The notes: generated by a model from the letters alone, not told the origin. A stretch of 64,000 nucleotides of DNA from Allgaiera indica (GCF_900106675.1 NZ_FNOB01000010.1:1-64000); one strand, 5' to 3'; positions 18,821 through 28,533 are shown, counted from the first letter of the stretch. Made by a program: numbers and translations.

Positions 18821-19084
18821 CATCCGCGGTCCGGGTTCATCCGTGCTCCGGGGCCCTTCCCACACTTGGCGTCGCCCCCGTCCGGCCCCCGGCCCGCCGG
18901 CGGGAATTTCTGCCAAAGAGGATGGCAGCGGACGGGCCCGGTTTCCAGCGCAGCCAAACGCCCCCCGGGGACGCACCCGGCGGCCCCCGCGGCCACGGAC
19001 ACCCCGCGCGGGCCGCGGCACCGCCTTGCTCTGATTGACGTCTTCCCTCTGGCGCCCGCCCGCGTCTCACGCTAGCGAGAGCGC
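18821..19084. other. Non-coding gap after ilvC terminator
   Basis: About 260 bp of GC-rich sequence between the ilvC terminator and the DMT transporter gene. Several short open frames exist on both strands, but none has a ribosome site or recognisable protein features. Confidence 0.5.
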
Positions 19085-19981
19085 ATGACCCGTGCGACAC
19101 CCACCGACTGGCTGCTTCTCATCCTTCTGGGTGTCGTGTGGGGGGCTTCGTTCATGGGGGTAAAGCTGTCGCTCACCGGCTTCGGGCCGGCGCAGGTGGC
19201 GGCGATCCGGATCGCGCTGGGGGCGCTGGCGTTGACCGCCTTGGCCTATGGGCTGGGCAAGGGGCTGCCCGGGTTCGGCGCGCGCAGGCTTTGGCTGCAT
19301 ATCATCGGCATGGGGATGTTTTCCAACGCCTTCCCCTTCCTTCTCTTGGCCTGGGCGCAGAAATCGGTGACCTCGGGATTTGCCGGGATCACCATGGCGG
19401 TGGTGCCGCTTCTGGTGCTGCCGCTCGCCCATGTCTTCGTGCCGGGCGAAGAGCTGACCCGACGCAAGGGGATCGGCTTCATCGTCGGCTTCGCGGGCGT
19501 CGCGGCGCTGATCGGGCCGGCGGCTTTCGCCTCGACCGGCGCCGAAAGCGAAACCCTGGCACGGCTGGCTTGTATCGCCGCCGCCGGCTGCTATGCGATC
19601 GGTTCGATCATCACTCGCCGGGCGCCGCCCTCGAATCAGCTAAGCTTCGGCGCCGGCGCCCTGATCGCGGCCAGCTGCGTGATCGTCCCCGCCGCCCTGA
19701 TCTGGGAACCGCGCCCCAGCCCCGACCCGACGGCGCTGGCGGCCGTGATCTACCTGGGCCTCTTTCCCACCGCGCTGGCCACGCTGATCCTGGTGCGGGT
19801 GATCACCTCTGCCGGGCCGACCTTCCTTACCCAGGTCAATTACCAGGTGCCGATCTGGTCGGTGCTGTTCGGCACCTTCCTGCTGCACGAGCAGATGCCC
19901 CCCACCTTCCTGATCGCGCTGGTCCTGATCCTGGCGGGCCTGGCGATATCGCGCGCGCCGGTCTGGCGCCGCCGTCCGTAA
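19085..19981 (+). CDS. EamA-family (DMT) transporter
   Basis: 298 residues, ten predicted membrane helices in two EamA repeats. The first repeat begins DWLLLILLGVVWGASFMGVKL and the second contains GCYAIGSIITRRAPP (about 163-177). DMT transporters export amino acids, metabolites or nucleotide sugars; the substrate cannot be predicted here. It stands alone on the plus strand after the ilvC terminator. A second, distinct EamA gene occurs at 35934-36923. Confidence 0.87.
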   Translation: MTRATPTDWLLLILLGVVWGASFMGVKLSLTGFGPAQVAAIRIALGALALTALAYGLGKGLPGFGARRLWLHIIGMGMFSNAFPFLLLAWAQKSVTSGFAGITMAVVPLLVLPLAHVFVPGEELTRRKGIGFIVGFAGVAALIGPAAFASTGAESETLARLACIAAAGCYAIGSIITRRAPPSNQLSFGAGALIAASCVIVPAALIWEPRPSPDPTALAAVIYLGLFPTALATLILVRVITSAGPTFLTQVNYQVPIWSVLFGTFLLHEQMPPTFLIALVLILAGLAISRAPVWRRRP

Positions 19982-19994
19982 CCGCCCCGGCCCC

Positions 19995-20026
19995 GCAACC
20001 ACCTGGCCCGGCAACCACCTGGCCCG
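19995..20026 (+). repeat. Perfect 16-bp tandem duplication
   Basis: GCAACCACCTGGCCCG occurs twice in a row (19995-20010 and 20011-20026) just after the DMT transporter stop. Most likely replication slippage; the copy number may vary between strains. Confidence 0.8.
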
Positions 20027-20225
20027 ATGCGGAAAACCGCCGTTCCCCACCCCCCGACCGCCCGACCACACGGCGCCTTTGCGCCGGCAAAGGCCCCCCA
20101 TCGGCCATCGGGCGCGCATTCTGCTGGCGGCCGCTCAGCGTGCCATTGATTTCGCGCCTGGGAATGCGCAGATGCTCCTCCGCTCTCCCTCGCATCGGGC
20201 GGGGAACGACTCAAGGATTTCGGCC

Positions 20226-21410
20226 ATGCGCCTGACCCTGCTCGACGGCTTTCGCGGCTATTTTCTGCTGTTCATGACGGTCGCCCATGCGAACGTGTAT
20301 CTCCACACCTTGCTTGGCAAGATCAACCACCAGTACATCGGCTGGGTCGAGGATGCGCAGGGTTTCGTCTTCATTTCCGGCTTCGTGGTCGGGCTGGTCT
20401 ATACCAAGCGGATGCTGCGCCGGGGCGTGGCCGACATGCGCGACGCCGTGGGCAAACGCATGTTCCATATCTGGCGCTACCACGCGGTGCTGGCGATCGG
20501 GTTCCTTGTTGCCGCGCTGGCATTGGCACAACTGGACATCCCGGCCAAGATCCTGGCGCAACAGGCCAAAGAGCCGATCGTCTTCACGCTGGCAGAGCTT
20601 GGCCTGCTGACCGGAACGCTGCACATGGGCATCTTGCCGATGTATATCGTCTTCATGGCGTTCACCCCGCTGGTGCTGCGCGCCTTCCAATCCGGTTGCG
20701 CGCTGAGCGTGGCCGCAATGTCGCTGGTGGCCTGGCTGTTCGCGCAATCCGGGATGCCGGACCTGGCCGAGCGACCGGTGGAAGCGGCGCTGAAAGCCGC
20801 CGGACATCCGGTGCATATCGGTATCTATTTCAACGTCTTCGCCTGGCAGGTCCTGTATATGGGCGGGCTGTGGCTTGGGTATCTGATGGCCGCGGGCAAG
20901 CTGGATCTGGGCTTCTTCCGTCGCCCTCAATCCGAACGACTGTTCCACATAGCGCTTCTGGGTTTCGCCATGCTCGCGGTGATGGATGTCGCCGTCTATA
21001 CCATGTCCTTCGGGATCGATTTCAGCCGGATGATCTGGCGCAAGCTCGATCGTGGCAACCTTGACGCGATCTACCTGCTGAATTTCGCGCTGGACCTCTA
21101 CATCGTCGCCTGGCTGCTGAACGCCGGGGCCGACAGCCACCACGCGCTGACCCGAGCCGCCGCGGCGGGGCTGCACAAGCTGTTCACCTGGCGGCCGCTG
21201 GTGTTCCTTGGCCAGCATTCGCTGCAAGTCTTCACCGCGCACATCGTCCTGATCTACGCGCTTTCGATCTACCTCGACGGCCGCAAGCCCGGTGTGCTTG
21301 AGGCGAACCTGCTGCTGCTTGCCTGCCTGCCGCCGCTTTTCCTGGTCGCCTGGGCCCACAAATGGGCCAAATCCCGACCCGCTCCCGCCGCCGCCCTCAC
21401 CGCGGAATAG
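20226..21410 (+). CDS. opgC: OpgC-type membrane acyltransferase
   Basis: 394 residues with about ten hydrophobic segments. It begins RLTLLDGFRGYFLLFMTVAH, the OpgC_C family start, with HANVYLHTLLGKINHQYIGW and AQGFVFISGFVVGLVY following. OpgC adds succinyl groups to periplasmic glucans (osmoregulated periplasmic glucans in proteobacteria, including Rhodobacter). The opgG/opgH partners are not in the window, so the acceptor glycan is unproven. AAGGA lies 12 bases before the ATG. A strong hairpin terminator follows. Confidence 0.83.
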   Translation: MRLTLLDGFRGYFLLFMTVAHANVYLHTLLGKINHQYIGWVEDAQGFVFISGFVVGLVYTKRMLRRGVADMRDAVGKRMFHIWRYHAVLAIGFLVAALALAQLDIPAKILAQQAKEPIVFTLAELGLLTGTLHMGILPMYIVFMAFTPLVLRAFQSGCALSVAAMSLVAWLFAQSGMPDLAERPVEAALKAAGHPVHIGIYFNVFAWQVLYMGGLWLGYLMAAGKLDLGFFRRPQSERLFHIALLGFAMLAVMDVAVYTMSFGIDFSRMIWRKLDRGNLDAIYLLNFALDLYIVAWLLNAGADSHHALTRAAAAGLHKLFTWRPLVFLGQHSLQVFTAHIVLIYALSIYLDGRKPGVLEANLLLLACLPPLFLVAWAHKWAKSRPAPAAALTAE

Positions 21411-21420
21411 CGGACAAGCC

Positions 21421-21450
21421 AAGGGGCGGCCCCGCATCCGGCCGCCCCTT
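21421..21450. terminator. Bidirectional terminator between opgC and glmM
   Basis: Ten-base perfect stem AAGGGGCGGC/GCCGCCCCTT around a 10-base loop, followed on the plus strand by TTCATTGTTCC and, read from the other side, preceded by A-rich bases. It serves the convergent opgC (+) and glmM (-) genes. Confidence 0.8.
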
Positions 21451-21480
21451 TCATTGTTCCCCAAATACGCGAATCCCGGC
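21447..21480 (+). repeat. Dispersed repeat, variant B, copy 1
   Basis: CCTTTCATTGTTCCCCAAAT then ACGCGAATCCCGG directly after the opgC terminator stem. The block CTTTCATTGTTCC..AAATACGC recurs at 58004-58025 after another gene end, also behind a hairpin. It looks like a second version of the AAATAC-core intergenic family. Confidence 0.5.
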
Positions 21481-21512
21481 CCTGGCAAATCCTGGCACCG
21501 GCCCGGGCAAGT

Positions 21513-22859
21513 CTAACCTGCCGCGAATTCCACCGCCGCCACGATCTCATCGACAACGCGGCCCAACAGCGCCTCGTCCTCGCATTCCGCCATCACCCGG
21601 ATCAGCGGTTCCGTCCCCGACTTGCGGATCAGCAACCGCCCGCGATCGCCCAATCGCGCCTCGCCCGCCGCGATCGCCGAGCGCACCGGCGGCGCCTCCA
21701 ACGGCGCGGCCCCCGCGGCATAGCGGACGTTCTTCAAAAGCTGCGGCACCGTCTCGAAGCTGTTCACCAACCCCGACGCGCGCCGACCCGACCGCGCCAT
21801 CTCGGCCAGGAACTGCAGTCCCGCGATCAGCCCGTCGCCGGTGGTCGCGTAATCGGTCATCACGATATGGCCCGACTGCTCGCCGCCCAGGTTCCAGCCC
21901 CCGCGCCGCATCGCCTCGACGACATAGCGGTCGCCCACCGCAGTGCGTTCCAGCCGCAGGCCGCGGCCGGTCAGGAACCGCTCCAGCCCCAGGTTCGACA
22001 TGACCGTCGCCACCAGCGTGCCGCCGTTCAACCGCCCCTCATCGGCCCAGCGCGCGGCCAGAAGCGCCATCAGCTGATCGCCATCGGCAACCCGGCCGGT
22101 CTCGTCCAGGATCATCACCCGGTCGGCATCGCCATCCAGGCAGATCCCCACGTCGGCGCCATGGGCCACCACCGCCTCGGCCGCGGTCTGGGTATGGGTG
22201 GAGCCGCAGCGCTCGTTGATGTTGAAGCCATCGGGCGAGACACCCACCGGCACCACCTCGGCGCCCAGTTCCCACAGCACCTCTGGCGCGGCGCGGTAGG
22301 CCGCGCCGTTGGCGCAATCCAGCACCACCTTCAGCCCGTCCAGCCGCAGCCCGCCCGGGAAGGTGGTCTTGGCATATTCCTGATAGCGCCCGCGGGCGTC
22401 GTCGATGCGTCGCGCGCGGCCGATATTCTGCGGCTGGGCCGGTTCGATCTCGCCCTCCAAAATCGCCTCGATCTCGGCCTCGGCCTCATCCGACAGCTTG
22501 AACCCGTCGGGGCCGAAGAACTTGATCCCGTTGTCCTGATGCGGGTTGTGGCTGGCCGAGATCATCACCCCCACGTCGGCCCGCATCGACCGCGTGAGGA
22601 ACCCCACGGCGGGCGTCGGAACCGGCCCCAGCAGCAGCACGTTCATGCCGGTCGAGGTGAACCCGGCGGTCAACGCGTTTTCCAACATGTAACCGGACAA
22701 CCTGGTGTCCTTGCCGATCACCACGCGGTGCACCCCGGCCTTGTCGCGGCGAAAATAGCGCCCCGCCGCGGCGCCCAGGCGCAACGCCATCTCGGCGGTC
22801 ATCGGGTAGCGGTTGGCCTGCCCCCGCACCCCGTCGGTTCCAAATATCTTGCGCGCCAT
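21513..22859 (-). CDS. glmM: Phosphoglucosamine mutase
   Basis: 448 residues of normal length. GlmM converts glucosamine-6-phosphate to glucosamine-1-phosphate for UDP-GlcNAc, peptidoglycan and lipopolysaccharide. The phosphorylated active-site Ser is in [13 protein letters not shown] (about 102). The metal-binding DGDADR block is in [11 protein letters not shown] (about 240), and the phosphate-binding [14 protein letters not shown] is near 418-431. Its ATG directly follows the folP stop (TAG then ATG), so folB-folP-glmM form a unit, a common bacterial pairing. Confidence 0.97.
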   Translation of the reverse strand: MARKIFGTDGVRGQANRYPMTAEMALRLGAAAGRYFRRDKAGVHRVVIGKDTRLSGYMLENALTAGFTSTGMNVLLLGPVPTPAVGFLTRSMRADVGVMISASHNPHQDNGIKFFGPDGFKLSDEAEAEIEAILEGEIEPAQPQNIGRARRIDDARGRYQEYAKTTFPGGLRLDGLKVVLDCANGAAYRAAPEVLWELGAEVVPVGVSPDGFNINERCGSTHTQTAAEAVVAHGADVGICLDGDADRVMILDETGRVADGDQLMALLAARWADEGRLNGGTLVATVMSNLGLERFLTGRGLRLERTAVGDRYVVEAMRRGGWNLGGEQSGHIVMTDYATTGDGLIAGLQFLAEMARSGRRASGLVNSFETVPQLLKNVRYAAGAAPLEAPPVRSAIAAGEARLGDRGRLLIRKSGTEPLIRVMAECEDEALLGRVVDEIVAAVEFAAG

Positions 22860-23873
22860 CTAAGCCCCTCCCCCGCATGTCACCGCCTGCCACAACGCCA
22901 GCGCCTGCACCGTTTCGGGCACGTCATGCACCCGCAGGATCTGCACCCCCTGGGCCACCCCGGCCAGCGCCACGGCAACCGAGCCGGGCATCCGATCGCC
23001 AGCCGCGGGCGCACCGCCGAGCGTGCCGATGAAACGCTTGCGCGACACCCCCAGAAGCAGCGCGCAGCCCAAGGCATGGAACAGCGACAGATGGCGCAGC
23101 AACACCAGATTGTGCTCTGCCGTCTTGCCGAAGCCGATGCCGGGATCGACACAGATCCGGTCGCGCGGAATGCCCGCGGCCTCGGCCGCCGCGATCCGCG
23201 CTTCCAGGTGATCGTAGACGTCCAGCAGCACGTCGTCATAACGCGGATCACGTTGCATCGTCTGGGGGTCGCCCTGCGCATGCATCAGGCACAGCACCGC
23301 GCCCGAACCCGCCACGACCCGCGCCATGTCCGGATCGAACACCATCGCCGAGACATCGTTCACCAGATCCGCCCCGGCCGCCAGCGCCGCCTGGGCCACG
23401 CTCGCCTTGCGCGTGTCGATCGAGATCGCGCCGCTGTCGCCGCGCGCGCGCAGCGCCGCGATCACCGGGGCGGTGCGGGCGGCTTCCGCGTCCACCGGCA
23501 CCTCGGCCGCGCCGGGGCGGGTACTTTCGCCGCCGATATCGAGGATCTCGGCCCCTGCGGCGCGCATCGCGCTTGCATGGGCCAGTCCGGCCTCTGGCGC
23601 CTCATAGCGGCCGCCGTCGGAAAAGCTGTCGGGCGTGACGTTCAGGATACCCATCACCCGCGGCCGGTCCATCGCCAGCCCCGCCAGCGGCGCGCGCGGC
23701 GCGCTCAGCCGCGCGGCCACCTCCTCCGGCAGATCCGACGCCGCGATCACCTGCCGTGCCCCGCCCCGTTCGATCACCTCGACCCGGTCGAACCAGCACC
23801 AGCCGCCCGCCAGGGTCCGCGCGCCCCTGGGCCGCGCCGGATCCAGCATCGCAATCGGTCGGAAATAGCTCAT
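22860..23873 (-). CDS. folP: Dihydropteroate synthase
   Basis: 337 residues. FolP joins p-aminobenzoate to dihydropterin pyrophosphate in folate synthesis and is the sulfonamide target. Signatures: MGILNVTPDSFSDGG (about 72-86), DIGGESTRPGA (about 110-120), AISIDTRK (about 145), and near the C-terminus DPGIGFGKT and GVSRKRFIG. The ATG at 23873 gives MSYFRPIAMLDP; the open frame extends upstream without homology. An N-terminal extension of about 70 residues before the barrel is longer than in E. coli FolP but usual in this order. Confidence 0.95.
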   Translation of the reverse strand: MSYFRPIAMLDPARPRGARTLAGGWCWFDRVEVIERGGARQVIAASDLPEEVAARLSAPRAPLAGLAMDRPRVMGILNVTPDSFSDGGRYEAPEAGLAHASAMRAAGAEILDIGGESTRPGAAEVPVDAEAARTAPVIAALRARGDSGAISIDTRKASVAQAALAAGADLVNDVSAMVFDPDMARVVAGSGAVLCLMHAQGDPQTMQRDPRYDDVLLDVYDHLEARIAAAEAAGIPRDRICVDPGIGFGKTAEHNLVLLRHLSLFHALGCALLLGVSRKRFIGTLGGAPAAGDRMPGSVAVALAGVAQGVQILRVHDVPETVQALALWQAVTCGGGA

Positions 23874-23988
23874 GGCTTCGCGCAGGCTTTCTTTCTGGCT
23901 CAAGTGTCCCCGCCGGAGGCCTCTGCCGCGGGCAGACATCCGGCCATTGCGGACGGGATTAGGCCGCGCCCGAAGCCAAGGCAACCCC

Positions 23989-24894
23989 TCAGGCCGGCGC
24001 GCGCTCTACCCTCACGCGGCTTCCTGCCGGCAATGAAACATCGCCGTGAACGATCAGCCGCGCCGCCGCGAATTCCTCGGCCAGCCAAAGGGCCAGGCGC
24101 AGCGGATCGGCGCCGCCCGGGCCGTCGACCGCATCCAGCACCATCTTCGACGGCGCCCAGACGATCACCTGGCCCCGGTGCAGGGCGGAATCGATCTCGG
24201 TCCGGCTGGAAACCACCACGCAGCGCCGGTCGCGGCCGGCCAGAACCCAGGCGTTCTGCTCGATTGCCAGAAGGTCGATCCGCCGCCGGGCGGGCGCCAC
24301 GGCGGAAACCGGGCGGCCACCATCAGGCAGGCCCACGCACAAGATGAGCGGAGCGCCGCCTTGTTGCAGCGCGTCCAGCCGCGCCGGAAGATCCGGCGCC
24401 GTAATCGTGTCATTGTCCAGAAACACCACATCGGGATGGATCGCGCCCGCGCCATCGACCGCACCCAGCGGCATCGCCGCGCGCGAGCGCACGATCTCGA
24501 CCCCCAGTTCGAAAGGCCCTCGGTCGAGCTTGGCGATACGGACGAAGACCCGCATCGCCCGCGGCTCTTGCAGCAGGCGCTCGGCGACGCGCTCGGCCAG
24601 GGTCTCGAGCAGATTGAAACGCTCGGCCGCCAGGACCGCGTCGATCGCCTCGATGATCTTCTCGTAGGACAGGATGCGATCGACATCGTCGTCCAGCGGC
24701 CCTGCCGCGGGGCGGACCTCGACCACCACGTCGAAGCGCAGCCGCTGTGGCACGCCGCGTTCATGCTGGAAGGCGCCGATATCGGCCTCGACCAGATGGT
24801 CGCGCAGGCTGATGCGGTCGCGCGGGTCGCTGGAGGCCGTGGCCGCCGCGCGTTCCTCGGGGTGCGCGAAGGCAAGGCGCGTCTCTTGGGGCAT
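23989..24894 (-). CDS. folB: Dihydroneopterin aldolase with C-terminal extension
   Basis: 301 residues. The first 120 or so match FolB (DRISLRDHLVEADIGAFQHE, LSYEKIIEAIDAVLAAERFNLLETLAERVAE with the catalytic-type Glu), which cleaves dihydroneopterin in folate synthesis. Standard FolB is about 120 residues. The remaining 180 residues (PDVVFLDNDTITAPDLPARL and on) have no motif I recognise; similar long forms are known to me from Rhodobacterales. Position upstream of folP supports the folate role. Confidence 0.85.
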   Translation of the reverse strand: MPQETRLAFAHPEERAAATASSDPRDRISLRDHLVEADIGAFQHERGVPQRLRFDVVVEVRPAAGPLDDDVDRILSYEKIIEAIDAVLAAERFNLLETLAERVAERLLQEPRAMRVFVRIAKLDRGPFELGVEIVRSRAAMPLGAVDGAGAIHPDVVFLDNDTITAPDLPARLDALQQGGAPLILCVGLPDGGRPVSAVAPARRRIDLLAIEQNAWVLAGRDRRCVVVSSRTEIDSALHRGQVIVWAPSKMVLDAVDGPGGADPLRLALWLAEEFAAARLIVHGDVSLPAGSRVRVERAPA

Positions 24895-24992
24895 TGGGTA
24901 TCCGATCTGCTTCGCCGCCCGACCCTATCGTCAAGCGCCGAACCCGCCCCCGCCGGAAGGCGGCAAGGCGGCGCCCGGCTGCGACATCAGCG

Positions 24993-25694
24993 CTATTTCG
25001 CCGCCACGCGGGCGGGCACGCGGTAGAACAGGTGCGCGCCGACGGTCGTGGTGTGCTTGAAGTGATGCGACCAGGACGGATGTACCCAGCGGGTGTGGAA
25101 ATAGGTGGCCCCGTCGGTCACCTTGCGCGGCGCCCCGTCCAGCAGCAGCCGCGCGATCTTGCCCGCGCGCTCGTAGGCCGCCTCGTTGTGGATGGTTTCG
25201 GCCGCGCCATCGCAGGCGAAGGAGAACTGGCAGGCATTGCGCCGGTGCGCACCCTGGTTCACCACGCCACAGACCGTATCCGGGAAGCCCGAGGAATCGA
25301 CCCGGTTCAGCACCACTTCGGCCACGCCGAACTGTCCCTTGATCGGCTCGCCCCGGGCTTCGAAATAAACGGCCTTGGCCAGGCATTGCCACTGCTTGCC
25401 GCCCTCGGCATCGGGCAATTCCGACAGCCAGGACGCGCGATATTCAAGCTTCTTCGGCTCGGGGTAGGCATCTTGCTTGCGCACCACCGTGGTCGGCGGC
25501 GTGATGATCTGTTCCAGCTTGTTCGGCGTGATCGAGGTGAACGCCGTCCGCTCGACACCCAGAAGACGCGTCAGCCGGCTATCGACAGAAGCATCAGGAT
25601 GTTTGGATTGACTCACCGAAACATCGGCATGAGCCATCCCGCCCAGGGCAAGCACCACAACGGCGCCCTGTGCCCAAACGTGAAGCACGCGCAT
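24993..25694 (-). CDS. SleB-family cell wall hydrolase
   Basis: 233 residues. A hydrophobic signal segment (about 1-23, ending GGMAHA) shows export. The C-terminal Hydrolase_2/SleB domain is recognised by CLAKAVYFEARGEPIKGQ (about 103-121, with the catalytic Glu), VLNRVDSSGFPDTVCGVV, CQFSFACDG and the terminal ATYFHTRWVHPSW. SleB-type enzymes are lytic transglycosylase-like peptidoglycan hydrolases, in non-spore formers probably used in wall remodelling. An 18-bp palindrome lies about 100 bases upstream. Confidence 0.88.
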   Translation of the reverse strand: MRVLHVWAQGAVVVLALGGMAHADVSVSQSKHPDASVDSRLTRLLGVERTAFTSITPNKLEQIITPPTTVVRKQDAYPEPKKLEYRASWLSELPDAEGGKQWQCLAKAVYFEARGEPIKGQFGVAEVVLNRVDSSGFPDTVCGVVNQGAHRRNACQFSFACDGAAETIHNEAAYERAGKIARLLLDGAPRKVTDGATYFHTRWVHPSWSHHFKHTTTVGAHLFYRVPARVAAK

Positions 25695-25787
25695 GGATTT
25701 CCGTCTCCGGTTCCGCTACTGTTTGAAATGTGCCCCCAGGCAACATCCGCGGCTCATTTAGCCGATACGTCCCCAAAGGTCCAGTCG

Positions 25788-25805
25788 CGTGACAATATTG
25801 TCACG
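25788..25805. promoter_or_regulatory. Perfect 18-bp palindrome (probable operator)
   Basis: CGTGACAATATTGTCACG is a perfect dyad with no spacer, about 94-111 bases upstream of the SleB-type gene, in the 225-bp AT-richer gap before the PPDK-like gene end. It does not fit FNR (TTGAT-N4-ATCAA), CRP (TGTGA-N6-TCACA) or LexA consensus sequences. The cognate regulator is unknown. Confidence 0.6.
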
Positions 25806-25919
25806 TCGAATCAGCCAAGAGCCGCTGAAATCGAAAGTGGCCGGTGCCGATGCCCGATCGGCGATTGTCGGCCGAAGCCCCATCGCCACCCCGCCAATAT
25901 ATTGTAAATCATGACGTTT

Positions 25920-28463
25920 TCATGACGGCCGATCGGCCAAGGCCAGATGCGCCGCGGCCAGGCGGGCCACCGGCACGCGAAACGGAGAGCAAGAGACATA
26001 GTCGAAGCCGGCCTGCCGGCAGAAGGCGATGGATTCGGGATTTCCGCCATGCTCGCCGCAGAGTGACAGCAAGAGATTCGGCACTGCCGCGCGGCCCCGT
26101 TCGGCGCCGATCAGCAGCAGCTCTCCGACGCCCTCGGCATCGAGGATATGGAAGGGATCCTCGGGGAAGACGCCCAGCTGGACATAGGCATTCATGAAGC
26201 GCCCCGCGTCGTCGCGCGACAGGCCATAGGTCATCTGCGTCAGATCGTTGGTGCCGAAGGACAGAAAATGGCAATGCTGGGCGATCTCGCCGGCCCGGAG
26301 CGCGGCGCGCGGGGTTTCGACCATCACCCCCAGCCGGTAATCGAAGGCCGCGCCCTGATGCGTGCGCACCGCCGCCGCGACCGCATCGACGCGGGTCTTG
26401 ACCAGTTCGACCTCGCGCTTGGCCGACACCAGCGGGATCATGATCTCCGGCACCACGGCGGCACCGCGGCGGCCGACCTCGATCGCGGCCTCGAAGATGG
26501 CGCGGGCCTGCATCTCGTAGATCTCGGGGATGGTGACGCCCAGCCGCACCCCGCGCATGCCCAGCATCGGGTTGGTTTCGCGCAGCGCCTCGACGCGGCG
26601 GATCACCTCTGACAGGGGCTTGTCCAGCGCCTCGGCCAGCTCCAGCATCCCGTCGCGGTCATGGGGCAGGAATTCGTGCAAGGGCGGGTCGAACAGGCGG
26701 ATGCAGACGGGCAGGCCCGCCATGATCTCGAACAGCCGCACGAAATCGTCGCGCTGCATCGGCAACAGCCGGTCGAGCGCGGCCGCGCGATCCTCGCGCG
26801 TGTCGGCGAAGATCATCTCGCGCATCACCGTCAGGCGGCCTTCTTCGAAGAACATGTGTTCGGTCCGGCACAGGCCGATGCCTTCGGCATCGAAGCCGCG
26901 CGCGGTGGCCGCGTCCGCGGGGGTGTCGGCATTGGCGCGCACGCCGATGTCGCGGACCGCGTCGGCCCAGCCCAGCAGCGTGCGAAAAGCCTGGTCGAGC
27001 GCCGGTTTCAGCATTTCGGCCGCGCCGGCAAGGGCCTCTCCCCTCGTGCCGTCGATGGTGATCACGTCGCCCTCGCCAAAGCGGCGGCCGTCGGGGGTGC
27101 GCAGGACGCGGTCACGAGGGTTGACCAGGATCCCCGAGGCGCCCACCACACAGGGCAGGCCCAGCCCGCGCGCGATCACCGCGGCATGGCTGGTGATGCC
27201 GCCGCGCTCGGTCAGCACGCCGGCGGCGGCATGCATTCCGCGCACGTCCTCGGGCGCGGTTTCGCGGCGCACCAGGATGCAGGGCTCGCCGCGCGCGGCG
27301 CTGGCCTGGGCCGCGGCGGAAGAGAACACCAGCTTGCCCTGCGCGGCACCCGGGCTGGCGGCGATGCCGCGCGCGATCCGGTCGCGCGGCGCGCGCGCGT
27401 CGACCTGCGGATGCAAAAGCTCTGACAGCGCCCGGGGCTCGACCCGCAGCACGGCCTCTTCGGGGGCGATGATGCCGTCTTCGGCCAGCGCCACCGCGAT
27501 GCGCACGCCGGCCCGGGACGAGCGCGCGACCTTCACCGCGTCGATGACGAACAGCTGCCCCGCCTCGACGGTGAATTCGATCTGCATCTCCTCGCGCAGG
27601 CGGGTGCGGCTGGCCTGGCCGAAGCGGATCAGATCGGCAAAGATTTCGGGCGCCACCTCTTCCAGCGAGGGGCCGCGCGGATCCCGGGTGAGGTAGAGCG
27701 CGGCATCCGGATCGGCCAGCGCGTCGCGGCCCTGGCTTTGGCCCAGATAGCGGCCGGTGACCTGCGGCTGGCCGGTGACCGGGTCGATGAACTGGATCAC
27801 CCCCGCGCCCGACACGCCGCGCCCGATGCCCAGCGCCATGCCCTGCACCACAAGGCCAAGACCGGCCTCGGCCGGGGCGCCCTTGGCCTGCCGCAGCAGG
27901 CGCGCGGTGGTGCCTTCCCAGGCGCGCGCCATAGAGCGCAGCACCTCGGCCAGCTGGCGCAGCGGGTCCTGAGGGAAGGGTTCTTCCATCTCGGCCTCAT
28001 AGGCGGCGAGGACCGCGTCCAGCGCGGCCTCGTCGACCGTGCCGACCATGAAGGGATCGGGGTCGAGCCGGGCGACATGGATCGCATAGGCCTGCACGAA
28101 GCGCAGATAGAGCGTGGTCGCGGCCTCTTGCCCATGGGTGGTGGCCAGTTCGGCATGGCGCTGGGCATTCATGCCGATGTTGAGCACGGTCGACGGGCCA
28201 CCCCATTCGGTTTCCTGCGCCGAGGGCCGCACCGAGACCAGCGGCGCCGGCCCGAAGCACGCGAGGATCGCGGCGGCCTCGACGGGCTGCCCCGCGGCGA
28301 TCGCCCGCACCGCCTGGAACGACAGCGCCACGGTCTTGGGCACCGGCATTTCAAGCCGAACGAGGCGCTGCAGGCATTTCGCCCGCCACCCATGGGTGTC
28401 GCGCGTAATTCGCGCGGTCGGAGAGATTTCGACGAAATCTCTGAAATCCATAGGTTTCTGCAT
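25920..28463 (-). CDS. Pyruvate phosphate dikinase-like PEP-utilising protein, degenerate ATP domain
   Basis: 847 residues. The central phosphohistidine domain (TERGGITSHAAVIARGLGLP, His near 423) and the C-terminal PEP/pyruvate barrel (FGTNDLTQMTYGLSRDD near 738-753; catalytic Cys in SLCGEHGGNPES near 800) are intact. The N-terminal nucleotide-binding part is not: the usual glycine-rich GGKG(A/G)N is replaced by HGWRAKCLQRL, and the arginine loop reads SVRPSAQETEWGG. Length is slightly under true PPDK (about 870-890). I infer a paralogue that may no longer use ATP/AMP. Downstream of glyS on the same strand, a linkage I recall from other Rhodobacterales. GAGGTG precedes the ATG. Confidence 0.78.
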   Translation of the reverse strand: MQKPMDFRDFVEISPTARITRDTHGWRAKCLQRLVRLEMPVPKTVALSFQAVRAIAAGQPVEAAAILACFGPAPLVSVRPSAQETEWGGPSTVLNIGMNAQRHAELATTHGQEAATTLYLRFVQAYAIHVARLDPDPFMVGTVDEAALDAVLAAYEAEMEEPFPQDPLRQLAEVLRSMARAWEGTTARLLRQAKGAPAEAGLGLVVQGMALGIGRGVSGAGVIQFIDPVTGQPQVTGRYLGQSQGRDALADPDAALYLTRDPRGPSLEEVAPEIFADLIRFGQASRTRLREEMQIEFTVEAGQLFVIDAVKVARSSRAGVRIAVALAEDGIIAPEEAVLRVEPRALSELLHPQVDARAPRDRIARGIAASPGAAQGKLVFSSAAAQASAARGEPCILVRRETAPEDVRGMHAAAGVLTERGGITSHAAVIARGLGLPCVVGASGILVNPRDRVLRTPDGRRFGEGDVITIDGTRGEALAGAAEMLKPALDQAFRTLLGWADAVRDIGVRANADTPADAATARGFDAEGIGLCRTEHMFFEEGRLTVMREMIFADTREDRAAALDRLLPMQRDDFVRLFEIMAGLPVCIRLFDPPLHEFLPHDRDGMLELAEALDKPLSEVIRRVEALRETNPMLGMRGVRLGVTIPEIYEMQARAIFEAAIEVGRRGAAVVPEIMIPLVSAKREVELVKTRVDAVAAAVRTHQGAAFDYRLGVMVETPRAALRAGEIAQHCHFLSFGTNDLTQMTYGLSRDDAGRFMNAYVQLGVFPEDPFHILDAEGVGELLLIGAERGRAAVPNLLLSLCGEHGGNPESIAFCRQAGFDYVSCSPFRVPVARLAAAHLALADRPS

Positions 28464-28533
28464 TGCAGCACCTCGCTTGTGCGAAGGCAGGATATACGCC
28501 TTCGGTTTTCACGCAAGCTTCAGCGCGCGCGGC

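Noticed and set aside
25788-25805. Palindrome as FNR or CRP site
   Set aside because: The spacing and half-sites differ from TTGAT-N4-ATCAA and TGTGA-N6-TCACA.
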